From Polyporus tsugae (lineage: Eukaryota; Basidiomycota; Agaricomycetes; Polyporales; Polyporaceae), in assembly GCA_024305745.1 (NCBI GenBank), contig JAHRBS010000001.1, positions 2,418,001 to 2,482,000 of the forward strand: a DNA stretch of 64,000 nucleotides. The letters are read 5' to 3'. Below the pieces are notes generated by a model. That model did no database searches, had not been told where the DNA came from, and saw only the letters and a program-made list of their open reading frames with translations. The first letter of the stretch is position 1; every line of letters begins with the position of its first letter. Positions 1 to 12,232 of the stretch are shown in pieces. Position numbers and translations under genes: made by a program.

Positions 1-32
1 TCCATACCCCACCGTCTCACCTCTAGACTTCT

Positions 33-920
33 ATGTTGACTACGATGGCTGCCGGCGCCACACTAGCCGTCACTGCGAGTCAGCTCGTTAATGCCACAGA
101 CTACATCCAACAGTTACAAGCCCTCTTAAAGGCTACTGAAGCTGCGCTTGAAACGGCGAACACACTCAATGCAACCGGCGGTCGCTGGTTGAAGCTGTTC
201 AAACCCATGCTCACCGCCCGTGCTCACTACAAGGACGCCCTGGATATCTACGCTCTCGCGATTGAAACAATCAGACCCTGCATCGAGCAAATGAACCAGG
301 AAGAAGCACTGGTATTCCTGGCGTCGGCCACCAAGTATGTCCATTCCGCACCCATGTCTTTAACGGGGAGCTGATGGGGATCCCAGATTTCTCAAGTTTA
401 GGAAGTCTATATATGAAGGCCATTCGTACAAGAGGGAGGAGTGCATCAGGCTCCGGAAGGAGGCCATCGTCCTCAAGGAAAATGCAGATGTACGTTGGCG
501 ATCGTATTTGGCACCGCCGTAGACAGCCGTAGACGCTGACGAGTGGTTCTCTAGAGGTCGAGGGCGATGACGAATGTGGACCAGCTCCACAACATAGTCA
601 TGAACAGACCAATAACAACACGCGATGCCTCGCGAGCAGGAACCGCAACCCATCTCCCCGCCGTGCATAGTAAGCGTCGTTTCGATTCTTGGTCTACGTG
701 GTCTGAGGGACTGCCATAGCCAGGGTTGTTGCCCGGCACGATGCTGTGGGACGTGAACCAGCAAACCGGAACCCTTTCATCGACCACTGCATGGCACCTC
801 CGAGTACGTGGCGAATCACCTTCTACCTCTGTGACGGCCATCGCTGATAAGAGTGATCAAAACCTTCACTTAGCGGCCGACCCCGACGTCTCAGGTCCAT
901 CGGTGCAGGCGTCGGCCTAA
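33..920 (+). CDS. Unrecognised five-exon protein, copy a1 (216 aa)
   Basis: I do not recognise this protein family. Exons inferred by eye are 33-334, 387-489, 555-669, 720-803 and 874-920, all with GT..AG borders and matching phases, giving 651 nt and a TAA at 918-920. The same five-exon model can be drawn in the copies at 12,845 and 27,868, which is the main evidence that it is real. The N-terminal 100 residues are predicted to be mostly helical, with the conserved stretches LTARAHYKDALDIY and RWLKLFKP. Exon 2 encodes a charged helix (KFRKSIYEGHSYKREE). The C-terminal part is polar, includes NPFID, and ends near DVSGPSVQASA. No signal peptide, catalytic motif or transmembrane segment is clear. 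It is the only plus-strand gene type in the array. The upstream flank is outside the window, so its promoter cannot be seen. Confidence 0.6.
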
Positions 921-1139
921 GATGTATGCGTATATTGTACCGTTTGTCTCCAAGTCTGCCCCTCATTTCCCCTCGAAACGATACTGTTTACTGTTTGCTG
1001 GGTACAAGTCTTCGCTGTGATATGTATTGCTTTGTCAGATGCTGTCCTCCCGTACGCGTTATACTAATGAATGTACGCTACTATCAATTCACAAACTGAC
1101 ACGTCGTGGGTTGCAGCCTCCAGTGCGCCGTCTCCGTCT

Positions 1140-1380
1140 TCTTGACCAGGTGTGTTAGGGTCGAACCTGCTCTCCGGCGCATTCCTCGGGGCCGTCCTTG
1201 GCCATCAGAAAGACATCACCCTTGGTGCCCGCGTGAGTAATCATGGTCACGATGTCGATGTTGCGAGGCGGGGCCACCCCAGAGAGCGGCACGCCGTCTT
1301 TGATTTACCCATGGACCCACAGTTCCACGGTGCCGGAATTTCAAGACAAAAACCATTCTCCGTTGAGACGATGTTCTAGT
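1140..1380 (-). pseudogene. Decayed coding remnant between gene a1 and kinase A1
   Basis: On the minus strand a protein-like reading frame contains DGVPLSGVAPPRNIDIV followed by MITHAGTKGDVFLMAKDG. It is preceded by VELWVHG, an in-frame stop, then IKDG, with a further stop upstream after NGEWFLS. The related block near 13,900-14,190 keeps the matching segments and the stop before IKDG. The parent family is not recognised. The shared stop suggests the gene was already dead when the segment duplicated. It could also be a short non-coding conserved block. Confidence 0.3.
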
Positions 1381-1569
1381 ACTAGTATTCCCGCGAGGCT
1401 CGGAAACGTGACAAACACTTCTAAAGACACACCCTCGCATCGATGCTGCCGAGTCACTTGCCTTGCGTGAAAGGGACAACGGACAGTGGATTCACATGGG
1501 TATACGCAAAGAACCGACAACAGTACAATAGCCAACATGGGCGGAAGCGAGACCAGACGTGGCGTGAGA

Positions 1570-2914
1570 CTACGAAGGCACGGGCATCGCGGACTTGCGC
1601 GAGAGAACATAGCGAATCGTTCGAATCATGTGGCGGGTGTTGCGATACCAGCCCACGATGGTCTCCTCGTAGACGGGGACCGGGCGTGACCGCCGAGTCC
1701 AAAATCGGACACGTTTCAGTAGCTCGTCGAATCGACATACCACCTCACCTATCTTTGGTCTCTTCGAGGGGTCGGGCTGGATCATATCTCGCACGAAGGG
1801 TGCCAAAAACTCCATTCCGTGGTAGCTCTGGGTGGAAGAACGTAAGTCAGAGCACTGGGAAAACGGTTAAGGTCTTTGCGTACCTGCAGGACAGACTGCT
1901 GTATCACATTTCCGACATAGTATATATCAGTCGGAAACGGATCGAGCAGTTCCCCGTTCCAGTTCTTGAACTCGGGAACGGACTTGTCGCCACCTCGGAT
2001 GGGGTGTTCGCGCGGCGGGCCATCCTCGGGATTGTAACGCCTGGACAAACCGAAATCGATGAAGTAATACTTCACCGGACGTGCGGTACGTGTTGAGTGC
2101 TTGGGCGAACCTCGATAGTCGAGAGACTTCTCAGGCGATCGGGGGTGGAACATTTGCGGGTACATGGGTCGAGGATCGAACATGATGTTGGTGTCCGTGC
2201 AGTCTCTGCCAATGTTTGACTTAGTAACTGCTGGAGCTGCGGTGTTGTGGACATACCTGTGCGCTACATGCAGTTCGTGCAGATATTGCAAGCCCTGAGA
2301 ACGCTGTATTAGCGAAAGCAAGCAGGCGTTGCGAGAACATTACCTCGAGGATTTGCTGTATGAAAGACAGTACTTCACCAACTGTCTGCCAAGAGGGATC
2401 GTTGCAAGCACGAAAGAGGGGTAGAACCATGATGGTGAAATTCGGCTCATCGGGGACACTGAACACGTCGAGTATGGGTACACAATGGTTACGGGGATCG
2501 GAACGGAGTGGTTCTGAAGAGAGATACTGGGAGATCTTGACCTCGAGAGGGTTGCGCTCGCTGTCCACTAGTTTCAACGCCACAAGCGAGTTATCGGAGA
2601 TGCGGACGGCATCCAGAATATAGCCCGACTGAAGAGTCATGTTAGCAGCTCGCAAGCGGGGAAGGAGGTCGAAAACGCACAAGCGCTACATGCCAATCCT
2701 CGAAATGCCACGGAAACCTGTCTGGATGTGCTTTCCAGGACGGCTTCCATCCAGGCCGATAACGAGGACGAAGCCTGTAACCGCGTTCTGCCAACCACAT
2801 CTGACGATCGCGCCACCATGCTTCAGCCTCGGGAAGCTCGTCATCGGGCCGAGTTGGGCGAAAGAGAACGGAGTCAGGTTGTTGGGGATCCTCTGCCAAA
2901 GAGTCATAGACCAT
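1570..2914 (-). CDS. Fungal protein-kinase-like protein, copy A1 (about 377 aa)
   Basis: Five exons join in phase; exon 1 is 2914-2681 and exon 2 is 2628-2344. The N-terminus carries WWRDRQMWLAERGYRLRPRY, a signature shared by every kinase of this array. The kinase fold follows: beta-3 lysine in VALKLVD, a helix-C glutamate in NPLEVKI, HRDCTDTN created across an intron (catalytic Asp and Asn), IDFG for metal binding, SVPEF in the APE position, DIYYVGN (helix F), and DPSKRPKIGE near the C-lobe end. No glycine-rich loop is visible in front of the lysine. Family knowledge: such kinases are greatly expanded in wood-decay Agaricomycetes and their substrates are mostly unknown. The reading frame is intact and the key catalytic residues are present, so activity is possible. 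It lies 400 bp upstream of kinase B1's stop on the same strand and is nearly identical to A3 at 31,680. Confidence 0.8.
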
Positions 2915-3314
2915 GGAATGCGGTGGAGAGGATCCGGAGAACAGGCGAAGAGGCTGAGCAGCAGCTGATGTGGTTCAGAGGAGGAGAGAGAACGATGGGA
3001 GTCAGTGGACGGGAGGGTGATCAACAGCAAGACCGGGCCGACTCGGCATCGGCATCGGCGCTTTGCTATAAAGCCGATGCGGGCCGCGACCGAGTTCGCT
3101 CACGCCTCGGTGTATGCTGGGGGTGTGTCTGGTGCAAACGTCATAACGGCGAGGCGGGTGTCCATACTAACTACAAAGCTACAAGTGCCCATGCGAGACA
3201 GCAGTAGTATTTATGTAACGACTCAAACAACAGCCCCATGCATGGTCTCAGCAGCGCTTGTTATATTGCCGACATTTTCATCCTTTGAGGCAAACGCGAC
3301 TGTAAGAGTGTGAC

Positions 3315-4668
3315 TTAAGGAGTAGGAAGTGCGGGTGTGCCCCGCAAAACGCGAACCCTTGTCTGAAAGTAGTGCTTCAACGACCTGAAGAACACAACAA
3401 TCGCAAGTTCGTCTCCGTATACGACTCGTGACCGCAGCTTGCGCTCGGACAACGAAACACGGAGCTCCTCGAAGCGAGAACGCGCCAGGCTGATCGTCGG
3501 TCGCTTCGACGGGTCATTCTGTACCATGTCGTCGATCAATGGCTGCATGAACTCGAAGCCGTACGCTCCCTGTGAGTACGACGCGGTCAGCGTGGCCGGA
3601 GACAGCACGGGGAGAACGGGAGCGTACCTCGAGGAAGTCAGTTCGAATTAGGTTCCCGAGGTAGTAGATATCCGTCCAGAATGGGTTCTGGGGCTCGTCT
3701 GTGCCTTCGAACTCGGGCACGGATTTATCCCCGCCGACGATGATATCCTCGAGCGGGGAATCGTCGTCCGGTGCATACCTGCGAGAGATGCCGAAGTCGA
3801 TGTAGTAGTACTTGACTGGCCGTTCCGTTCGGCTGAATATGCGAACACGTCGTTTGAAATCGTAACTTTTCCCCTTCTCTATGGGATGTGGGTGTTCCGA
3901 GTATAGCGGCGCGGGATCCAGCGTAACATTGAAGACCATGATATCCCTGTGGGATGGTTAGGTGGTTCCATAGGAAAGAGCGATGCATACTTACCGATGA
4001 GCAACATGCTGCGCGTGTATGAATTCAAGACCCTATGAGGTGGTCCGTAAGTGATTCATCGCAAGAACCAGCAATACAGAATTATAGTAGGCATTACCTC
4101 GAAAAGCTGGCGGAAGCATTCGATGGCTTCCCCTATAGTGCCGAAGCGCAGCTCGTGGTAACGCATTAGATACGGCATCACCAGCAAGACGGTGGATTCC
4201 TCGAGAGGGGACTGTAGGACATCGTATATGGGCACACAGCGATTGTGGGGGTCGGAGGCGGGAGGTCCAGTGGAGAAAAGCTTGCCGATCTCGGCCTCGT
4301 AAGGATGGATGTTCTTGTTCACCTTCTTGAGGACAACCACGCGACCGTCGGAAATACGCGTCGCATCCATAACCTCGAGTCGCTGGTGCATTCCATTAGT
4401 TAGCGTGACGGTACGAGGATGGAAGGCATGCTGGACACACCCCGAGTACCAGCCCGTCCTCGAACTTCTCGTAGTACTTCTTCGTTCCCGCCCACGACGG
4501 TTTCCAGTCGGGATGATACCGCGGGCGAAGCATGTAACCTTGTTCCTGAAGCCATGGCTGATGGTCCCGCCAGAAATACTCGGTGTTCACGTAGCCCCCC
4601 CGGAAGTTTCTGAAAAACAATCTGTCGTCAGCATATGGGCTTGTGCGCTTCTCCGTTTCTTGGACCAT
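3315..4668 (-). CDS. Fungal protein-kinase-like protein, copy B1
   Basis: Exons seen on the minus strand begin with MVQETEKRTSPYADDRLFF at 4668, then carry the array signature FWRDHQPWLQEQGYMLRPRY. Exon 2 has VVVLKKV (beta-3 Lys) and HPYEAEI (helix C Glu). A short exon GLEFIHAQHVAHR is spliced to DIMVFNVTLD, so HRD and the catalytic-loop Asn are present. The next exon has YYYIDFGISRRY, GGDKSVPEF and PFWTDIYYLGN. The last exon has DPSKRPTIS and a basic tail ending at 3315. All exons join in frame with GT..AG introns of 50-70 bp. Start chosen at 4668 because it matches the copies at 20,031 and 34,700; an upstream in-frame Met exists at 4824. One residue pair differs from its paralogues in the N-lobe (PHNRC instead of P/SRNHC/S). 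Probably intact; function unknown. Confidence 0.78.
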
Positions 4669-5101
4669 CTTGCAACAGGGATGTAACTGGACGAGGGGAG
4701 GTAGTGCAACAGAAGGGGAACAAACTGCGTCCGCCGCTAGCGCTCCATCAGGAGCACAGATATGTCGACCGCCGCGTAAGACGAACCCTTTCCCATGCAC
4801 CCACAAACCCACACCGCCCATCACGGGAACATTCGTGATCGATACCCACGCAATCTACAAAGACAATTGTTCCCTCCATGATGATGGAAGGCAACAGAAG
4901 GGCAGAGGACACCGGAACCGGCTTCCGTAGGCAGTGAAACCCCGTGCGCAACTGCGAGCCTCGAGGATGGCTCAAGATGACGGCAAACACTGTCTCAGTG
5001 TCTGTCAAGTCGAACCGAGACACATTGATGGTATAGCTAGCTGCGAAAAACCCTACATACACATATTACCGTCAGTCCATCACAGACAATATATACACAT
5101 C

Positions 5102-6345
5102 TCATGCCTGGATGCCGATCACAGGGCTCAACCAGCTCTCGAAGTCCTTCTCCTGCGTCGGGTCGCCCGTGACCTTGAGCGCACGGAGGAGGATACGGTA
5201 CGGGCCGTTGGGGATCGTCGTCCCGTTCGTGAACTGCGGCTTCGGCAACGCGATCTCGTTGAAGCCCGTGCCATCCTGCTCGCCCGAACCAAATCAGATC
5301 AGCTCTCACACATCTCGAGACAAGGAAGCACGACATACGTTCTGGTTCGAGTTGCGCGGCTGGTAGGTCGCCCCGAAGAGCCGGTCGCCTGCACCTTCGC
5401 GAACGTGTTCGGCTTTGAGTCCGAAGGGCGTCGCCATCGACGTGCCGGAAAGCACGGCGTAGCTGCCCATCGGGACAGGGTACGTCGACAGGATGTTGCC
5501 ACCGGGGGCGGCGATCGCGGGCTTGAAGTAGCAGTCGTTCGAAGGGCCGTAGGTCGTGAAGTCGGAAATGAGGCCACCGTGCGGGTCGGGGAACTCGGTG
5601 CTCGCGCCGGACTGGGGGAAGGAGACGGAGACCTCCGTGCCAGCCGCGAGTTGCTGGGCAAGCTGTGGGCATAGTGAGTATAAGGAGACGTGCTCTCATT
5701 TGAATTCTGACGAGGACACGTACGAAAGTTCCATCTGCAGTCTGGATGAGGACCGCAGTGTAGTTCCCAACCTCAATGCCAGCAAAGCCATTACCATTGC
5801 TAAAAAGGTCTGATTCACTGACGTACTTCACTGGAGGAGGGCAAGTTTGGTACATACTCGTAGATGAGGGTGGCTCTCGTATCCTTAGCTACGACATTGG
5901 TTTAACTTTTGCACCTAGAAGCAGCGTTCAACATCTAGCGGAGCTCTCAAATAGTATCGATGCAAACTCACGAAACTGCAAGAGCACGGTGGACGAAGAA
6001 GACAAGCCGAGGTGTTGTCGCGAAGAGGGTTGGATGCATCGTCCGCGCCATTCTTGCTCGTAGCATAGATCGGCAAAGTGCCGTTGACAGGTGGAGGTGA
6101 TCGGGTCGTGCGTGACGCCGTAAACTGTCGGAGGTGCTGAAGGGAAACGATAGAGAAGTGACGGAGATCGCCTCGAGCGCGTTCCCGGGGTTGGGGCTGA
6201 ACCACGAGCCGACCGCGCCGTCATTACCTGTGTTCGTACACCATGAGACGCCGTGTCATTTATAGGCTTGATACAACATGAAGTGGTTCGGCATGGGGGC
6301 TTGTGAGGCTAGATGCGAGACTTACCAGCCGTGAGAGAGACGAGA
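5102..6345 (-). pseudogene. Truncated subtilisin-like S8 protease pseudogene, copy 1
   Basis: The 3' end is a good match to the complete S8 gene at 35,142-38,864: the C-terminus FESWLSPVIGIQA and the Fn3-like tail are present. The sequence then jumps from the tail (SNTFAKVQ) directly to the catalytic serine segment GTSMATPF, skipping about 0.95 kb that lies at about 35.48-36.42 kb in the intact copy. Further upstream, pieces matching PSNDFYF and the PA-insert region can be followed to about 6.35 kb, with indels that break the frame. The Asp and His parts of the triad and the signal peptide are missing. The same deletion junction is present in copy 2. A functional protein is not expected. Confidence 0.8.
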
Positions 6346-9300
6346 AATGCACGGTCCGCTGGCAGGCTATGAGGAAGAGGTCGCGACACGAAGGGAGGGG
6401 ACTATACGCAGTCGGCCCTGGGCAGTTTGATAAATGAATGCCATTTCATACTAGCATATGCTGCGTGCTTGTGGGGCGTACCGTCGTCAGCTGGTATATC
6501 GGGATCCATGCTCGAGTAAAGACACACCACGGTGGATGGCAGTTTGATCGATGCACCGTCTTTCGGATATCGTTTTGACTCTCTTTGCCTTCAGCGCCTT
6601 CCGCACATGCGTGTTGAAGCCAGTGACTTGGGCAGTTTCATCGCTACGTTCTGTGGGGACGTTCGTCTGGGGTTGCTAGAGTGTTTGCGGACTGCTGGAG
6701 CCGCGTTGGCAGCGCGTTCAAGGCATAGGTCAAAGGCCAGGTGATCCAGACAACTAAGCTGTGAAATGGAAGAGATGAAGCATCGATGAAGAGCTAGCTA
6801 GGTACGCATGCGCAACTGGCAGTGAATTAAAAGGAAAGGATTGAGGTGGATCGGGTTGCTGTTGACGACGACGTGTTGAGGCATGCAAGGAGGGCGCCTA
6901 TTACATTGACACCCGGCCGGGCCGCTCACGGACCTTCACTCACCGGCTGGGCGTCCACTGCCTATCCTTGGCTCTACTCAGGCCCTTTGATGCACGACGA
7001 CCTTCGATCGTCTACGGCTACTCCAGTTTTCGCCCAGTTTCTTTACATCCACCAGCATTCATATCATATGCTCCTCAGCTTGACGTTTCCACGACCGACA
7101 CAAGTGCATAGGCAAGCTCACTCTCGGCCCAGGCTCCGGCCCTGTTTCCTGTCTAACTTATCGATCATCGCCGTCCGCGAATTAGGTCCATAAGTTCCTG
7201 GTTGCGTGTAAGACGCTCCCCTACTGGACTGAACGGTATCGGCCATTGAGAACACATTGACGGGCGCATATGCCCGCAGGCGGCGGGGAAGTGACGGAGG
7301 TCGGCTCGAGGACCGAAACAAGAATGTACGTGATTCACTCCATCGATATGCGTTCGAGGGCTCAACGTTCAACCTATCCTCAACAGGGGTCTGGCTACTC
7401 TGTATGTATCCTTTCCTGCAACAACTTCGCCATCACGCTCGGACCATGGCGTGTCTTCGGCGCAACTTGCCAGGCCCCTCGCGTCTGTTCTCAAATCTCT
7501 CGATCCAACCTATTTCGCGTCACGCATCAATGTCTGCCGTTTTTCTCCGGGTTTATCCTTTCTACAGAGGCAACTGTGCACGGTCGCTAATATTCTCTCT
7601 TCGTAGAACCTGCCACTGAGCACACGGATCCACCCTCTACCCGCTTGTGTGCGTTGCGACGACGACAAGTTCGATACATCCCTGGCTCCGGCAACGCAGC
7701 ATCTCATCACGAAACTGTCTCTCCGCTAACCTCACGGAGTCCGCCCCCAACTTAACAGCAGGTCCTGGTAGGATTCGGTACCGCTCAATGAGATGCCAAA
7801 TACGCCGATTTTACGTGCTCCGCTTGGGATCGGATGCTAATCGTCAACTACGTGGGTCCTTCTACCAATAATAGCATCTCCTTACCCGGGATATGTGTGG
7901 TCCGCATCGCGCGTGCAAGGCAAGAGTCGAGCAGGTCGGCAGCCAGCGCTTCGCGGACAATGCATATGCTGGCGCTCCTTGGCGCTCCTGCCTTTAGGCT
8001 TTTGAGTACATCGATGATCGACCTTGATCGACCCAAAGACGTCCTCCTTCCGCTTCTGGCTTGTAGGTCCATATGTTCCGTACTGGCGCCGGTCTACAGT
8101 AACGAACCGCCTGTGCCACGGTACCAGGAGGAGATCTTGTCAACATCGCCCAGCTCATGACTCTTTGGGCTGGACCTCGTCACCAGGCCTTAGCGGGATG
8201 TGATTAGAATGCGGACCGTACCGAGTATCATGCCGAAAAGCCCGGCTGCAACTTCGTGCCGTTGACGCCGAGCCATTGCGCTTGCGTGGCCGTGAACTCG
8301 TTGACCTCGCCCGCCTCTATTATGACCCTCTATTGGCATGCGAACTGGGACGCCGGGTATCTAGGGATGGGACACAGGTGGATCTTGTCCTTTCTCACTT
8401 GTGCAACGCTTTACCCTCTGCATGGATGGCGCCAGTGCGGACGCAATGCCAGTCCCAATACCTCGACACTGACGGCTTTCATGTCGTGGCGATGACTCGA
8501 CAGGGTTGTCTTCGCTGTACGTCCCATGCTGTTCAGACTGTGTAATATGCTACTGAAGTACAGCATACAGCCGAAACAGACCCTTAAGCACTCACAGGAA
8601 GTCCGTCCTTGCCACGGGACCCTGTGTCGTCCACCGGACGTCTTGATGAAACCATCAGAACTGAAGACATGCAGGGACGTACGAAACGGTTGTATTATGC
8701 GGAGACAGCAGCGCGCTGCACGGCATCTCACGACGAGTCGTGAGAGAGGGATGTCGCTTCCAGGTCGTGAAGTATAAATATGCTCGAACGTAATCACAGA
8801 CAGTTTTGAAAGGGACGTTCCTGTGCGGTATTGTTCCTGTACGGCTGTCCGCCCAGGCAGAAGGGGCTGTTTTTATCGAGCGTGCTCCTTCCTGTACCGT
8901 CATGGATCGGCGTTCAGCGGTCGAACCATCCGACCTCTTTGTTTCAATCCATGCTATCGCGGGGGCAAGGAACTCGCGTACCACACAGGACCGGTGCACC
9001 ATACGAACGTCTGATAGAAGGAAACATTATCAGCGTCCTGTTCCTCGTTATGAGATATGTCGCACAATATTTTCACGTCCAAGTGGCAGGTGTCGAGCAG
9101 AAGCCATTGCTAAGCTGTTTTGTTAGATGGGACCGCGCTCACTGCTCGCAGTGCGGCACCCGCCCTAGTTCATTTCTCTCCCGTGTACCCACAAAGCTCA
9201 TGCAGGATCGTGAACATTTATGGCAAAATACGACCATCGCCATTCTGCATTCCCGCCATTGGGCTAACTTGAACATAGTGATTTAATCCGACGAGACTAA

Positions 9301-9397
9301 ATGACCGGCTGGAACTCGTCGACGTAACAGTTGAACCCGGAATCGCTTGTCTGGCCTCACTCTTGAGAAGCAGCTCCTAGACCGCCCAGTGGCACAG
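6346..9397. repeat. Gene-poor duplicated spacer, copy 1
   Basis: This 3 kb stretch matches 21,726-24,537 in order and orientation, with many small indels. I see no intact gene. Two protein-like relics are visible. One, near 7,620-7,730 (+), has CVRCDDDKFDTSLAPATQH out of frame with its upstream part. The other, near 8,250-8,330 (-), includes VNEFTATQAQWLGVNGTKL. Neither family is recognised. The block is probably decayed genic DNA from the ancestral unit. Confidence 0.55.
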
Positions 9398-9946
9398 TCA
9401 ATCGCAAGTCGGATGCAATCGAAGTGCAACATACGCACCGCTGGTAGATGGTGCGGTAGATGGTGCGGCTTCGGCGGTCTGAGCGCGCGACCTTTTCACG
9501 GATTCCTGGAGGTCCGACACTCACCTGAGTATGGGGTACTATACATGACAATTTCAGCGGCGACTTACTGCTAACTCCACGGCTTGCTTGAGGAGCTCCT
9601 GAGCCTTTTTCTCCCATGTCCTAGCCTCCTCTGCCTCCTCGGCAAGAGCCGACACCTCACGCATCGTCTCCTCGGGAAGATTGGTCCTACAGGAGAAGTC
9701 GTCAGCCTCGGGATGTCGGAACAACGTGGTAAGCATCGCATACTCCTTGAGGAGGTCGGCGAGCTCTCGAGGAGATAAATCGACCTCGTCGTCCTGTTCG
9801 AGCAATGCGCGCAATCGTGGAGGAAGTTGGTCGGGGTCCAGGTCCATGACGGGTCCGAGACGCTGAATAAATTCGAGCATCTCTGGTATGTCGACGAGGG
9901 TGGCAGTAGTAACAGTCGTGGGGGGAGTCTTGGGGGAGTCGGCCAT
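9398..9946 (-). CDS. Unrecognised two-exon helical/coiled-coil protein, copy 1 (161 aa)
   Basis: Exon 1 runs 9946-9569 and ends in a GTAAGT donor. Exon 2 runs 9505-9398 after a CAG acceptor, giving 486 nt in frame. The copy at 24,538-25,080 has the same donor, acceptor and stop, which supports the model over a simple read-through of the intron. The protein starts MADSPKTPP, has a helical middle with EMLEFIQRLG, LDPDQLPPRLRALLEQ and LSPRELADLLKEYAML, then a long charged helix (REVSALAEEAEEARTWEKK) likely to form a coiled coil, and a polar tail. There is no signal peptide or catalytic motif. No known family is assigned. It lies on the same strand as the kinases, about 1 kb from the C1 stop codon. 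Confidence 0.6.
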
Positions 9947-10927
9947 TGGGCTGAAGAGAGGGGCGTTGCCAAAGGGGGTGTCCTTCGAGTTGGGGGTCAG
10001 GTTCGTGACATATAGCACACTCGGAGAAGATCGTAGGGATCGTTGTATGCCACTGAAGAGAATATGAATGACCTGACTTCAGCGGTGTGGGCGCAAGGGA
10101 AATTTGAGAAAGTTCACCTCGTGGCGTGACGCGTCCCCCTCGAAACCGATCGACAAGCACCCATACTACCGGCGGGGCGTTATCCGATGTAGACGTCTGG
10201 TGGCAGTCGTGAGGGCGATTACAGCCGCATGAAGTGCGATGAGAACGCAGCGACGTAGGTCCCAGGTGCAGATGGAACGTTGTTGTAATTGTTTGTGAGG
10301 GATGGCGACATGGCATGCCGTGTCGTAAGATAGGCTGTGAGAGACCCCTCTAGCCTAAGGACAAGAGCGATTGAATGATACTCACGCGCATACCTGCGGC
10401 AGCCGAGCTCGTTTTAGTGTTTCTGGAAATGGAACCGTGAAACAGCTTGGGGATTTCTTCGTGATCCTGCACTCACGCCCGAGAAGCATCGGTGGCTTTG
10501 GGCAGACTGATTAGCATGTTACTAGTACGCCGCCGGGACCCATGCAGTCCACTCACCACGCGCTGAGAAAGTAACTGCAACGTAATGGGCTTCTGAGAAG
10601 GGTATCGGAGTCATACCGACATTCCGTGCTGTGTGAATTTTGGGGCTTGGTCCCTTGAATTACTTGCCTGAGTACTCAGAAGTACTATCGCCCAGTGAAG
10701 GCCTGCGGGGACCGGAGGGGGGAGAGATACGACGGGTCAGACAGAGTACCCAGTCACACAGATAGAAGTCGGATGGCCGATCAATCTACAAACAACAAGT
10801 GCTAAAAGTAGTGATAGCGACAGCATAGACGAAAGCAATACGAGACCAAGCATATAACGCAAACAAAACGAAATCCAGGACAATAGACCTAGCGAGAGCG
10901 GCGAAAAGCGGTGAGTGCATGCCTTCC
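9947..10927. other. Intergenic stretch, no gene seen
   Basis: About 1 kb between the coiled-coil gene and kinase C1. It matches 25,081-25,933 in the second unit with indels. Short open frames on both strands are not conserved between the copies. It should hold the promoter of the coiled-coil gene and the 3' end of kinase C1, but no clear motif stands out. Confidence 0.5.
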
Positions 10928-12232
10928 TCATGCCTTCAGAGCCGGCATGGGGGGTATACGTAGGAGAAAACGCGGGATCAGGCGAAAATAGAGGTAGTGA
11001 ACGTCCTTCAGCGCATTGACGAAGCCATCATCCTGGCATTGGACAAGACGAGCACGGAGTTGCCACTGGGACATTTTCGCGAGCACTGTCTGGAACGTCT
11101 CAACGACCTTAAGCATCGTTGGGCGGCTGGCTGGATCGGTGTTGACCATGGATTCGATAAGGGGTTCCATGAACGCAAGGTTTGAGTACTTCTGCAAATG
11201 AAACATTGAGCGAAGGCGACGCGGGCCCATGGACGATCGAGACAGACCAGCACGAAGTCCTTCTTGATAGCATTTCCAAGAAGGTAGACGTCAGTAGGAA
11301 AGGGATCCCGGGCACTATCCTCGTCCTCCTGGAATTCGGGCACAGAGCGGTCAGCGCTGAGAATCGGTACCGCCGTGGGGTTGGGGTCGTTCTCCTCAAA
11401 CTGCCGGGAGATACCGAAGTCGATCAGGTAGTACCTCACAGGACGCCTGGTCCGCGAGTAGTACTTAGCGATTCTGGAGTAGTCGGGTGTCAAGAATGTA
11501 TCGCAGGGATGAAATCCGTCAGGATACATGGGACGAGCATCCATCATAATATTAAGCGTCATGCAATCGCTAAAGCCGTCCACATGAGCGAATTATACTC
11601 AATATAAGAGACAAAACACAGACCGATGGGCGACGCGGTGTTCGTGCATAAACTGCAACCCCTGGACACAACAGATATGAGAAAGGACGTGCCCAACGAA
11701 CATAAACCTTACCTCGAAAACCTGGCGGAAATATTCTATAGCCTCACCAATAGTTTCGAAGTCCGGGTCGATGTATCTCCTGAGGTGTGGCATGACGATG
11801 ATGCTGGTGTTGACATCTATGGGATCTTGCAGGACTTCGTAGATGGGACAACAGTGGTTGCGAGGATCGGCAGAGATGGGTCCGGTAGAGAAGTACTGGC
11901 CGATATTAGTCTCGTACGGATGCTCCGACCTGTCGACGCGTTTCATCAGGACTGTCTCTTTATCGCCCACACGAATCGCGTCCATGACTATTGGTCGCTG
12001 TAGATTGAGTCAGCAGCCAACTACAAGCAATTTTTTTTAATGTTAAACGCACAGCTGCTCTCCACGCATCCTCGCAAGAGTAAGGGGATTTTTTCGTTCC
12101 CTTCCAGGAAGGAACCCAGTCGGGCTTGTAGCGAGGACGTAGAGTGTAACCGCACTGCCGAAGCCATTCATAACGGTCTCGCCAGTATATCTCCAGCTCG
12201 CCTAGCTCGAAGTTGGGATTGAGGGAAATCAT
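10928..12232 (-). CDS. Fungal protein-kinase-like protein, copy C1
   Basis: Exon 1 begins MISLNPNFELGELE at 12,232 and carries YWRDRYEWLRQCGYTLRPRY, the array signature. Exon 2 has TVLMKRVD (beta-3 Lys), HPYETNI (helix C Glu) and IIVMPHLRRY (hinge). The short exon GLQFMHEHRVAHR joins DCMTLNIMMD so HRD and the loop Asn are present. The next exon has YYLIDFGISRQF, SADRSVPEF and DPFPTDVYLLGN. The last exon carries DPASRPTMLKVVETF and ends at 10,928. One intron begins with the uncommon donor GTCTGT. The frame is intact through all five exons. C1 is closer to C3 (29,660) than to C2 (25,934) along exon 4. Gene a2 starts 612 bp away in the opposite direction, so the two may share a promoter region. 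The substrate is unknown. Confidence 0.78.

Noticed and set aside
1618..1640. tRNA T-arm-like GTTCGAATC sequences
   Set aside because: They lie inside kinase exons and are repeated with the kinase copies; no acceptor or anticodon arm could be folded around them.
4934..5674. A 246-codon plus-strand open frame
   Set aside because: It is antisense to the S8 pseudogene copy 1 and has no family resemblance.
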